Below are positions 1 through 7,994 of a stretch of 64,000 nt of DNA, piece by piece. The translations under genes were made by a program, and so were the position numbers. The notes below the pieces were generated by a model. That model did no database searches and was not told the DNA's origin. It saw only the letters and a program-made list of their open reading frames with translations. Each line of letters opens with the position of its first letter. Position 1 is the first letter of the stretch. Origin of the DNA: a marine group bacterium Sva0996 bin134 (GTDB lineage Bacteria > Actinomycetota > Acidimicrobiia > Acidimicrobiales > Bin134); assembly GCA_002239105.1 (NCBI GenBank), contig MPNQ01000003.1, positions 124,001 through 188,000 of the forward strand, in the 5' to 3' direction.

Positions 1-3
1 CCA

Positions 4-972
4 CTAGCCGGAGAAAATGTACTGGCAGTCGGACTCGGTTAGGAATGTGCCTTCCGCAGCAACGTTCTCCGCCACTTCGCTAGTCGTGGCGTTGGCCACG
101 ATGACCAGGGGGTTGAAGTCGGCGTGCAGAGCCCAGGCCAGCGCAACCTGACTCAGGTTCAGGCCGAGCCGGCGGCCCACCTCGGCGGCCCGCTCCCGGC
201 GAGCCCAGTTGTCATCGTCGAGATAGCAGCGGGCGGTGTCGGCTAAGTGGCCCTCGGTGGCGCCTTCAAGCTCTTGGCGGGTGATTCGCTCGCTGAGAAA
301 TCCCCCGGCCAGCGGCGACCAGGCCACTACCGCCACCTCTTGTTCTCGATGCCACTCCCGGTCGACGGCCCGGTCGGGGCCGGTGAGGGTGACCACGTCG
401 TCCCAAGGTTCGTCGAGTTGGTCGACAAGGCTGTAGTGGGCGCTGTTGGCCACCGGTCCCGCCAGGTCATGGGCGCTGGCATAGTCAACGGCCGACTTGA
501 TCCTGGGCGTCGACCAGTTCGACACCCCCCACGCTCCGATATGGCCCCGGTCTATGGCGGCATTGACCGCCTCAACGAGACCGCCGATCTCAACAGAGGG
601 GTCGTCGCGGTGGAACAGCCACAGGTCGAGATGGTCGACTCCGATCTGCTGTCGCGACCTGTTGATGTCTTCATTGATGGCGTCGGGATTCACCCGAGGG
701 ACCCAATCGGGGAGTTCAGGATGGCAGCCCTTGGCCGAGATGACGATGCCCTCTCGGCCCCCCCGATGGCGGAGCCATCGACCCAAAATGGCGTCCACAC
801 CGTCGTCGGGGGTGGCGTAGTTGACCGCGGTGTCGAACGCATTGATCCCTTCGTCAACCGCGGCGTCGAGCAAGGCAAAGCGGGACGGGTCGTCAAGGGC
901 AAACAGGCTGATGGCCCCCTGGACTACCCGGCTCATGGGAGTTTGCACCCCAGAAATCTCGATGTACTGCAT
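4..972 (-). CDS. Aldo/keto reductase
   Basis: NAD(P)H-dependent reduction or oxidation of an aldehyde, ketone or sugar; cytoplasmic; substrate unknown. The 322-residue length fits the family. The catalytic tetrad is visible: Asp47 (in FDTAVNY), Tyr52, Lys81 (in ISAKG) and His121 (in LWLFHRDD). Later segments such as GVSNWS and VAWSPLAGG are typical of the (beta/alpha)8 barrel of bacterial aldo/keto reductases. The ATG at 972 overlaps the stop of the upstream oxidoreductase by 1 nt, so the two are co-transcribed and translationally coupled. That pairing with a Gfo/Idh/MocA enzyme suggests sugar or polyol oxidation, which is an inference. The stop codon lies 3 nt from the window edge. Confidence 0.94.
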   Translation of the reverse strand: MQYIEISGVQTPMSRVVQGAISLFALDDPSRFALLDAAVDEGINAFDTAVNYATPDDGVDAILGRWLRHRGGREGIVISAKGCHPELPDWVPRVNPDAINEDINRSRQQIGVDHLDLWLFHRDDPSVEIGGLVEAVNAAIDRGHIGAWGVSNWSTPRIKSAVDYASAHDLAGPVANSAHYSLVDQLDEPWDDVVTLTGPDRAVDREWHREQEVAVVAWSPLAGGFLSERITRQELEGATEGHLADTARCYLDDDNWARRERAAEVGRRLGLNLSQVALAWALHADFNPLVIVANATTSEVAENVAAEGTFLTESDCQYIFSG

Positions 973-1970
973 CAGTCGCTGCCCTCTTCAAAGGGGTACA
1001 CCACTCCGAGGCGGCCTCGGATCTCATCGCATAGTCCAGCCATCTCCAGCGACAACGCCAACGGCATACGATCGCTCTCGGTGCGCCCGCGGCGGACGCA
1101 GTCCACCACCTCGTCGATCTCGTATTCGAACCCGTTGGCCCGATGCGGCATCGTCTCGATCACCTCTTCGCCACCGGCCCGCAAGATGGCCCGATCGGCG
1201 GCCCAAAACACCGGGATCTCGATCGACCCAGCCGTGCCGGCAATCACTGCACTGCTCTCCAGGTCGGAAACTGTGGCACAGCCGAGCTGGGCCAGCCCGC
1301 CTCCCGAGTAGGACGCAGCAATGGACACGATCTCGTCCACACCTGTCTCCCCCACTCGGGCAAGAGCCCCGTATTCGACTGGATGGGAACCGTAGAGCCA
1401 ATGGGCGATGGTCAACGGGTAAACCCCTACGTCAAGCAGGCTTCCCCCCGCAAGGCTTGGATTGAACAGCCGGTGCTCCGGCATCACCGGGACGGAGAAT
1501 CCGAACGAGGCCGTCACCAGCCGCACATCGCCGATGCGGCCCTCGTCTATCCAGCGGCGTACCAGCCCATATATGGGCAGAAACCGGGTCCACATCGCCT
1601 CCATGGCGAACACACCCGCAGCCTGGGCCGCTTTCACAATGCGGGTCGCGCCCGCCAGATTGGGAGCGATGGGCTTTTCAACCAACACCGCCACACCCGC
1701 ATCAATGCCTGCCAAAGCCGCCTCCTCATGAGACGGGTGCGGGGTGCAGATGTACATCGCGTCGAGCTGTTCTTTGTCCAACATCTCCCCCACCGACCCG
1801 TAGCTCGCGGGGATGCCCTGAGCTTGGGCGAAGGCACTGGCCCGACCGCTGTCTCTACCGGCCACCGCCCCGACGTGGGCGCCTTCCACAACCTCCATGG
1901 CAGCAAGAAACTGCCCGGTTATGTGGCCGTGTCCGACCATGCCGAACCGAATGTCGTCTGTATCGCGCAA
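972..1970 (-). CDS. Gfo/Idh/MocA family NAD(P)-dependent oxidoreductase
   Basis: Predicted dehydrogenase of a sugar, inositol or related polyol. The N-terminal Rossmann motif (FGMVGHGHITGQF) lies at about residues 9-21. The family hallmark EKP is present at about residues 98-100 (VLVEKPIAPN), followed by the C-terminal substrate domain with GGSLLDVGVYP, the usual GG..D.G.Y/H signature. Length 332 aa is normal. The start is a TTG at 1970: an AGGAGG Shine-Dalgarno sits 5 nt before it, and no in-frame ATG precedes the Rossmann motif. It is followed with a 1-nt overlap by the aldo/keto reductase. The two probably form a two-step oxidation or reduction unit. Confidence 0.94.
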   Translation of the reverse strand: MRDTDDIRFGMVGHGHITGQFLAAMEVVEGAHVGAVAGRDSGRASAFAQAQGIPASYGSVGEMLDKEQLDAMYICTPHPSHEEAALAGIDAGVAVLVEKPIAPNLAGATRIVKAAQAAGVFAMEAMWTRFLPIYGLVRRWIDEGRIGDVRLVTASFGFSVPVMPEHRLFNPSLAGGSLLDVGVYPLTIAHWLYGSHPVEYGALARVGETGVDEIVSIAASYSGGGLAQLGCATVSDLESSAVIAGTAGSIEIPVFWAADRAILRAGGEEVIETMPHRANGFEYEIDEVVDCVRRGRTESDRMPLALSLEMAGLCDEIRGRLGVVYPFEEGSD

Positions 1971-2091
1971 TCTTGCCTCCTGCGATTAGGCGCGGCCCGA
2001 GGCTACTTGGCTCTTCCTGTTGCGGGCATTACGGAGCCAGGCCGCCCTCCACTACTGTGCCCATGTCGAATCCGCGTCAGAGAACAGTCCC

Positions 2092-2910
2092 ATGAGCAAT
2101 CGAATTGACGGTGACGAGTACCGGGTTTCCGAGGAGGAGAAGGCCCACTTCGCGGAGTGTGGCTACGTGCACCTGAGAGGGCTGCTTACTGCCGAGGAGA
2201 TCAGCGAGCTCGAAAGCACCTACGACCGGTTCTTGCGGCGGGAGATAGAGGTGCCGGGCAAGGACTACTGCGATATGGCTGGCGACTACGGCCGATCCCC
2301 CGAGGATTTCTCAATCATCAACGTCATGCTCCCTCGGCGCTACTTCCCCACGTGGCAAGGCAACATCTACGAGCGGAGGGCGGCATCGGCAGCCCGGCAG
2401 CTGTGCGGCGACGGGATGGCCATCGACTACGACCAACTTCTGGCCAAGCAGCCGTACAAGGAAGATGCCGTGTTCGCCTGGCACCAGGACATGGCCTACT
2501 GGCCCGACACCCCCGACACCCGCACGGCCACGTTCTGGATGGCCATCGACGACTCCACCATCGCCAACGGCTGCATGCGCTTCGTGCCCGCCACCAATCG
2601 GGAACCGGAGCTGCGCTCCCACACTCCCCAGTTCGGGGACCGGGGCGACTCCCATGCCCTGGGCACCGACCTCCTCGAAGGCGACGAGCCGGTCCCCGTG
2701 CCCATCGCCCGGGGGGATGTGACCGTGCACAACGAGCGGGTCATGCACGGCTCCGGCGGCAACTCCACTGCTGGATTCCGCCGGGCCTACGTGATCGCCT
2801 TCCGCTCCCGGGACACCGTGGCCATCGAGCGCCAACTCGGCTTCACCCACAGCCACAACGACAGCGGCGAAGTTCTCGAGCAGGTAGGCGTCGAAGGCCA
2901 AACCCGCTGA
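2092..2910 (+). CDS. Phytanoyl-CoA dioxygenase family (PhyH) Fe(II)/2-oxoglutarate oxygenase
   Basis: Non-haem iron, 2-oxoglutarate-dependent hydroxylase; substrate unknown. The metal-binding facial triad can be read as His131 and Asp133 (in AWHQDMAYW) and His219 (in ERVMHGSGGN). An Arg in the C-terminal FRRAYVIAFR segment is in place to bind 2-oxoglutarate. Length 272 aa is typical of PhyH proteins. I chose the ATG at 2092, because the 24 residues encoded upstream (from 2020) look like out-of-family sequence and the family begins near the SEEEKAHFAECGY segment. It is divergent from the Gfo/Idh/MocA gene and convergent with the GH3 gene. PhyH genes often sit in small catabolic clusters with Gfo/Idh/MocA and aldo/keto reductases, as here. 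Confidence 0.9.
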   Translation: MSNRIDGDEYRVSEEEKAHFAECGYVHLRGLLTAEEISELESTYDRFLRREIEVPGKDYCDMAGDYGRSPEDFSIINVMLPRRYFPTWQGNIYERRAASAARQLCGDGMAIDYDQLLAKQPYKEDAVFAWHQDMAYWPDTPDTRTATFWMAIDDSTIANGCMRFVPATNREPELRSHTPQFGDRGDSHALGTDLLEGDEPVPVPIARGDVTVHNERVMHGSGGNSTAGFRRAYVIAFRSRDTVAIERQLGFTHSHNDSGEVLEQVGVEGQTR

Positions 2911-2944
2911 TCGGGGCCGACCTGCCCCACGACCAACTGTTTCG

Positions 2945-5389
2945 CTAGACCGCCCGTGAGGGGGTGGTGAACGAAGTGCGGTGGTCGAGACGAAGGCTGC
3001 TGGTCAGCCGGAGGCTGGCCCTGAGGGGGAGACCTTCCGATGACGATCCCACCATCAATTCGACGTCGCCTTCTTCGACCACCAATTCGAAGCTGCGGTC
3101 AAGAAAGGCGAGCTGGCTGGTATCGAAGTCGAACTCCACTCGCCTGCTCTCTCCGGGCTCTAGCGACACCCGGTGAAAGCCAGCCAGTTGGCGCACGGGA
3201 CGGGTAATCGACCCCACTACGTCTCGCACGTAGAGCTGCACCACCTCGTCCCCGGCGCGATCGCCAGTGTTCAACACTGAGCAACTGATCACAACCACCT
3301 CTCCGGCGCGGGCGCTGGTGGCAGACAGGGTGAGATCTCCGATCTCAAAGGTGGTGTAGGAGCGGCCGTGGCCGAAGGCCCAGGCTGGAGCGCTGGGTCC
3401 ATCGACATAGGCGCGGTCGGACGATGACCCGCTGCCGTGCTTGTGCCCGTGATACGTCGGCGATGCGCCCACGCCGGCAGGAAACGACACAGGCAGCTTG
3501 CCACCGGGGTTCAGCTCGCCGAACAACGCCGAAGCAATCGCCTCAGGTCCCTCAAGGCCGGGGTGCCAAACCTGGAGGATGGCTCTGGCACCGGCAAGGT
3601 CTCCCGCGATATCGAGAGGCCGGCCGCTAACCACCACCGCAACAGTGGGCACCCCGGCATCGATCACCCGCCGCACCAGTTGGGACTGCGCACCGGGGAG
3701 CTCAAGCGTCTTGCGGTCCCGGCCCTCCCCCCCGGTGGCGTCGCCCACCCAGCCGGTCTTCTCGCCTACGGCCAACACCACAACGTCGGCAGTTCGGGCT
3801 GCCTCCACCGCTTCGTCGATGCCGTCTTCGTCAAGCCGGGTCCAGTCACAGCCCTTCACGCTCGTAACCGGCGCGTATTGGGCAATGGCGCCGGCAATGG
3901 TGCTCATGTCTGGGTACAGGCCTCCAATCGCCCGATCCAGCTCGACCGGGTCGATGATGGCGCCAGTGCTGTGAAAGACCCTGGCTACCGCGTCCAGGGT
4001 GGGATCGGGAGCGGACTCATCGGCCGAACCGTCGGCATCATCGGTGCCTCCGAAGATTCCGGCCATCGACCCCCCGAGACCCTGAGACAGCGCCATACCG
4101 AGCTCGATGCCCGCGGGCGGGGTGTACGCCGCGAAAAGGCCCCGCAGGGTGTCGGCCATCGGCCCGATCACCGCCACCGATCCGACATCGGGGCGGAGCG
4201 GAAGGGTGCCGTCATTCTCCAGCAACACCAATGACGCGTCGGTGATGGTTCGGGAAAGCTCCAGCGCCGCTGGCTGGTTGAAGGCCTCAGCAGCCCGGTC
4301 GGGATCCACGGTGGGAGAGTCCATGAGGCCGACCTGGAAGCGCTGGATGAGAGCCCGTTCGACGGCTAGGTCAAGCCCCGATTCGTCGAGTTCGCCGTTT
4401 CGGATCGAAGCGGGCAGCGAGGAGTAGCAGATTCCCGTGGGCAGCTCGATGTCGAGCCCCGCTGACAGGGCCACTACTCCGGCTTCGGCATCGGTAGCGG
4501 CCACGGCGTGGGGCTGGCGGAGCCGGACCACCGCCGAGTAGTCGGCCACCACGCAGCCCTGGAAGCCGAGTTGGCCGCGAAGCAGGCCGGTGAGGATCTC
4601 GGGAGATGCGGCCACCGGCACTCCGTCGATCTCGGAGTACGAGTTCATCACCGACGCCAGTCCGGCATCGCGGATGGCACCCTCGAAGGGCAGGGCGTAC
4701 ACCTCGTGCACCGCACGCGGCCCGATGGGGCTGGCTGTCTGGTTTAGGGCTCCTTCGGTGTAGGAGTAGCCGAGGAAGTGCTTGCCGGTGGCGATCGTTC
4801 CTTTACCCAGATCGTCGGTCTGCATGCCGCGGACGAAGGCAATGCCCATCGCGGCGCACAAGAACGGGTCTTCCCCGTAAGTCTCGTGAACTCGGCCCCA
4901 ACGGGCGTCCCGGTTCACATCCAACACCGGCGAGAGCACGTGATTGATGCCAACCGCCCGAGCCTCACGGCTGGCCACCCCAGCCATCTGCTCGATGAGC
5001 TGTGGCTGAAAGGTGGCCGCCAGGCCGATAGCGGTGGGGAAGGCGGTGGCGGAGTCGTGGGCCAGGCCGCACAGCGCCTCGTTGTGAACCATGGCCGGAA
5101 TCCCCAACCGGGTGTGGTCCCGCAACCACTCTTGGATTGAGTTGATGGCCGAGGCCAATTCCCGGGGCTGTCGGGCGAGACCCCCGCCCATGCAGATGTG
5201 GCCCACTCCGTGGGGAATCAATTGGCTCATCTTGTCGGGATCGGGGCCGGATTGGCCCATGAACATTGCCGGGAAAACGCCCACTACTTGGGCGGCCTTT
5301 TCCTCCAGGGACATGCGCGACAGCAGTTCAGCCACCCGCTCGGAGATGGGCAGGCTGGAGTGCAGATACGGAGGGGCTGCCTCGGTCAT
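2945..5389 (-). CDS. Glycoside hydrolase family 3 beta-glucosidase/xylosidase-like enzyme
   Basis: Retaining exo-glycosidase that removes terminal sugars from beta-glycosides. The order is a GH3 N-terminal barrel (residues about 30-330), an alpha/beta sandwich domain (about 385-640) and a C-terminal fibronectin-III-like domain (about 690-800, TSARAGEVVVISCSVLNTGD). The nucleophile is Asp283 in GFQGCVVADYS. KHFLGY and the RDARWGRVHETYGEDP region are classic GH3 substrate-pocket motifs. No signal peptide is visible, so it is probably cytoplasmic and acts on imported oligosaccharides or glycosides. The 814-aa length is normal for the three-domain form. The ATG at 5389 has a GAGG a few nt upstream. 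It lies between the binding lipoprotein and the PhyH gene. Confidence 0.95.
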   Translation of the reverse strand: MTEAAPPYLHSSLPISERVAELLSRMSLEEKAAQVVGVFPAMFMGQSGPDPDKMSQLIPHGVGHICMGGGLARQPRELASAINSIQEWLRDHTRLGIPAMVHNEALCGLAHDSATAFPTAIGLAATFQPQLIEQMAGVASREARAVGINHVLSPVLDVNRDARWGRVHETYGEDPFLCAAMGIAFVRGMQTDDLGKGTIATGKHFLGYSYTEGALNQTASPIGPRAVHEVYALPFEGAIRDAGLASVMNSYSEIDGVPVAASPEILTGLLRGQLGFQGCVVADYSAVVRLRQPHAVAATDAEAGVVALSAGLDIELPTGICYSSLPASIRNGELDESGLDLAVERALIQRFQVGLMDSPTVDPDRAAEAFNQPAALELSRTITDASLVLLENDGTLPLRPDVGSVAVIGPMADTLRGLFAAYTPPAGIELGMALSQGLGGSMAGIFGGTDDADGSADESAPDPTLDAVARVFHSTGAIIDPVELDRAIGGLYPDMSTIAGAIAQYAPVTSVKGCDWTRLDEDGIDEAVEAARTADVVVLAVGEKTGWVGDATGGEGRDRKTLELPGAQSQLVRRVIDAGVPTVAVVVSGRPLDIAGDLAGARAILQVWHPGLEGPEAIASALFGELNPGGKLPVSFPAGVGASPTYHGHKHGSGSSSDRAYVDGPSAPAWAFGHGRSYTTFEIGDLTLSATSARAGEVVVISCSVLNTGDRAGDEVVQLYVRDVVGSITRPVRQLAGFHRVSLEPGESRRVEFDFDTSQLAFLDRSFELVVEEGDVELMVGSSSEGLPLRASLRLTSSLRLDHRTSFTTPSRAV

Positions 5390-5430
5390 CGCACCTCGTC
5401 GGAGGGGCGCATTCGCACGCCGAGCACCGC

Positions 5431-6879
5431 TTAGTTGACGGGTAAGAAGTCGTCGGCGGCGGCGTCATAGGCAAGGAGAATTGGAGCGCTGTCGCCGATG
5501 TCGAACTTGCCAGCCTCTATTGATGCCGACGAATTGGCCGTCACGTCGAGACTGAGACCACCTTCGGCGGCCGCCCTAAACGAATCGTTGGTGAGATCTG
5601 GCCCGGCAGCCGTAGCAATCTGCGTGAATATCTCCACAGCTTGGCACGCCCAAATGGTGGTGTTCAGATTCACCGGTTCATCACCCTCGGGGTCGACATT
5701 GACGACTTCGCCCGACGCCGCTTCGAAGCGGTCGATGCAGGATACAACGCTTGGATCCCCCGCCTTGGCGAGATCTTCGAATCCCACTGAACCGAGCGCA
5801 TAGGCACCTTCTAGGGCATCGGTCGTGTAGCCGAGGTCGCGATAAAGTTCGGGGTCGACGCCGCTTCCTCTGGTTGCCACCAACCTGGGGCGATATGGAC
5901 TCCGATCAATGCCAGAGACCACGTTGAGAGCCGAACCGATTCCCACCGCGAGGATTACCTCGGCCCCGTCGGCCTGCCACCGCTGGGCAAAGGCCTGCAT
6001 CTCGGCTTCTGAGGCGGCAATGTCACCCCCACTGTCGGTGGATTCGGTTTCTGACACCACATCGACTCCGGCGGCCACCAGGGCGTTGACGTAGTGATCC
6101 CGCTCACTTCCCGTGTCCGCGGCGGCATGCACCGCCACCGGACCATCCAGGATCCCGGCATCGATCAGCAACTGGACGCTGATTGCCGCGCCGCGGGCAG
6201 GGAGCGCGCCTGGGCCGATGGCCACAGCCTTGGACCGGTCGAAATCCTCTTGGCTGACCCCGAAGGTGTTGATAAAGATCGTTTCGTTCACGTCGGTGAA
6301 ACAGGTCAGATTGGTGAGCAGCGGACCCATGGCCGCAAACACTTCCTCATCTTGCGTCAGCTTCACGCAGGCCGCCTCCGTCTCGACATCCCCTAGGGGC
6401 GAATACCCCACCATGACCGGCTCAAGTCGGCGACCGAGAACCCCACCGCTGGCGTTAACCTCGTCGATGACGGCCTGCCACTTGGCTTCCACGTCGCCGT
6501 TGCTGCGGCCGATGACGGTGAGATCGATGATCACGATGCCGATCTTGATCGCCTCAGAGGTCACGCCCCGGAACGAGTCGGTCAGCACAATCGGCTCAGG
6601 CTCGGCTGGCTCTTCCTCGGTCTCCGGCGCCTCAGCCTGCTCGTCTGCGGGCTCAGGAGCCTCTGTCGCCGAAGGAGCATCCTCGGTGGCCGGCTCTTCC
6701 GACTCGTCTGCGGGCTCAGGAGCTTCTGTTGGTGGGGGCGCGGTCTCAGGCACAGCTTCTTCCGGCTGGGTCTCAGGTTCCTGAGCACCGCCGTCCGAGG
6801 CAGGCTCTGAATCTCCGCCGCCGCACGACGCGGCCAACATGAGCAGAACGGTGATAATTCCTATGAGTCGTAAGCGCAC
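5431..6879 (-). CDS. Liv/HAAT-type ABC transporter substrate-binding lipoprotein
   Basis: Periplasmic-binding-protein-type receptor (branched-chain amino acid/amide family, Peripla_BP_6) anchored outside the membrane. Lipoprotein signal: basic N-terminus, hydrophobic core and lipobox LAASC, with the modified Cys at about residue 20. A Pro/Glu/Ala-rich linker of some 70 residues, with TEAPEPADE occurring twice, separates the anchor from the binding domain. That domain starts at IKIGIVIIDLTVIGRSNGD and carries YNALVAAGVDVVSETE-like Peripla_BP_6 features. I prefer the GTG at 6879, because GGAGG lies 9 nt upstream and the TTG at 6897 overlaps that Shine-Dalgarno. It is divergent from the fused transporter genes and is the natural receptor for that importer. 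The ligand is unknown, and glycosidase neighbours leave open that it is not an amino acid. Confidence 0.9.
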   Translation of the reverse strand: MRLRLIGIITVLLMLAASCGGGDSEPASDGGAQEPETQPEEAVPETAPPPTEAPEPADESEEPATEDAPSATEAPEPADEQAEAPETEEEPAEPEPIVLTDSFRGVTSEAIKIGIVIIDLTVIGRSNGDVEAKWQAVIDEVNASGGVLGRRLEPVMVGYSPLGDVETEAACVKLTQDEEVFAAMGPLLTNLTCFTDVNETIFINTFGVSQEDFDRSKAVAIGPGALPARGAAISVQLLIDAGILDGPVAVHAAADTGSERDHYVNALVAAGVDVVSETESTDSGGDIAASEAEMQAFAQRWQADGAEVILAVGIGSALNVVSGIDRSPYRPRLVATRGSGVDPELYRDLGYTTDALEGAYALGSVGFEDLAKAGDPSVVSCIDRFEAASGEVVNVDPEGDEPVNLNTTIWACQAVEIFTQIATAAGPDLTNDSFRAAAEGGLSLDVTANSSASIEAGKFDIGDSAPILLAYDAAADDFLPVN

Positions 6880-6923
6880 GGCTGCATCCCTCCGCAAAGG
6901 TCTAGCCCCTTACGTTTTCACAT

Positions 6924-6929
6924 TAGGTT
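6924..6929 (+). promoter_or_regulatory. Leaderless-type -10 box (TAGGTT)
   Basis: TAGGTT ends 6 nt before the ATG at 6936, so the predicted transcription start falls at or next to the start codon. It supports the 6936 start over the in-frame ATG at 6957. No good -35 is evident. Confidence 0.45.
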
Positions 6930-6935
6930 GGGGAT

Positions 6936-7970
6936 ATGCGACGGGACTCCGGCACGATGCAGATAACCGTCCAACTCCCAGACCGCTCCGGCGAGCCGGT
7001 TTACTTCGGCGCTCCTTTTGAGCCGCCCGCCGGACGGGTGCTCCACTGCTGGGGCCAGCTCGGCGTGGAGGATCGACCCCACCTGGTCGAAGACGGCGAA
7101 CTAGTCGAGTACGAAGCCACCATCGAACCCAAACCGGGGGTGGTGAGCACCTATGCCCACGTCCACGACACCAGCGACGGAATTCTCGACGCCTTCTGCC
7201 AAGGGGCCAGCAACCTATCGGCCAAGCGCCCCCACACCCCGCTGATCGTGGGGCTTCACGTCCGCCCAGTCGAGAGGGTGGTGGCCAAAGGGGCCTGCGA
7301 TGAATCGCTGCGCCGAATGGCTCGGTGTCTGCGGGATCTGGGCATGCCCGTGTGGCTGCGGATCGGCTATGAGTTCAACCTCAGCTTCGACCCCCACGAC
7401 ACCGAGGCCTACAAGGACCTCTTTCCCCACATCGTCGAGCTGTTCAAACAAGAGGAGGCTCAAAACGTGGCCTCCACGTGGTGCTCTGCGGCCGGCTCGT
7501 TCCAGTTTCGAGACCCGTTCGACTGGTGGCCTGGAAATGAGTACGTCGACTGGGCGGCCATGGACGTGTTCGCCCCGATTGGCTTTGAGCGCTCCGAGAC
7601 ATCCGCCTATCTCGACCGGTGCCGGGAAGAGAGGAAACCGGTGATGATTCCCGAGTCGTGTCCCTTCTTCTTCGATTGGAATCTGGTCGATCCCGACCGC
7701 CCCGAGTCGTTTCGCGACGGGCTGCTCGAGATCGGCGACTTCGAAGACCAATGGGCCTGGTACAAGGCCATGTTCGAACTGGTCCGGCGTCGGCCCGAGA
7801 TCAAAGCCCTGACAGTGATCGCCACCGATTGGCGGGACGGCATGTTCCCGTTCTACGGAGACACCAGAATCGGCTCTTGGGAGGGCCTGCCCCACCGCTA
7901 TGCCGCCGCGTTGTCCGACCCGCGCTTCATGCACCGACAGGAGTCCCAAGATCTGTTCGAGCACCGATAA
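6936..7970 (+). CDS. Glycoside hydrolase-like (beta/alpha)8-barrel protein
   Basis: Probable glycosidase or glycosidase-derived protein; exact family not assigned. The WLRIGYEFN segment (about residues 138-146) matches the strand-4 region of GH26/GH5-like barrels, where the Glu is the acid/base. A second candidate Glu sits in PVMIPESCPFF (about residue 240), in the position of a nucleophile strand. FAPIGFE and WRDGMFPFYGD are other barrel-like pieces. There is no signal peptide, so it is cytoplasmic. The start at 6936 is supported by a -10 box 6 nt upstream; ATG 6957 is the alternative. It ends 24 nt before the MFS-LivF gene, which suggests one transcript linking glycoside processing to the transporter. 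The enzymatic role is inferred from motifs only. Confidence 0.8.
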   Translation: MRRDSGTMQITVQLPDRSGEPVYFGAPFEPPAGRVLHCWGQLGVEDRPHLVEDGELVEYEATIEPKPGVVSTYAHVHDTSDGILDAFCQGASNLSAKRPHTPLIVGLHVRPVERVVAKGACDESLRRMARCLRDLGMPVWLRIGYEFNLSFDPHDTEAYKDLFPHIVELFKQEEAQNVASTWCSAAGSFQFRDPFDWWPGNEYVDWAAMDVFAPIGFERSETSAYLDRCREERKPVMIPESCPFFFDWNLVDPDRPESFRDGLLEIGDFEDQWAWYKAMFELVRRRPEIKALTVIATDWRDGMFPFYGDTRIGSWEGLPHRYAAALSDPRFMHRQESQDLFEHR

Positions 7971-7994
7971 GCAAACCACCGGGAAGGGGGGTAG

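Noticed and set aside
247-1465. Long plus-strand open frames opposite the aldo/keto reductase and Gfo genes
   Set aside because: Arg/Pro-rich translations with no motif, overlapping well-supported genes on the opposite strand.
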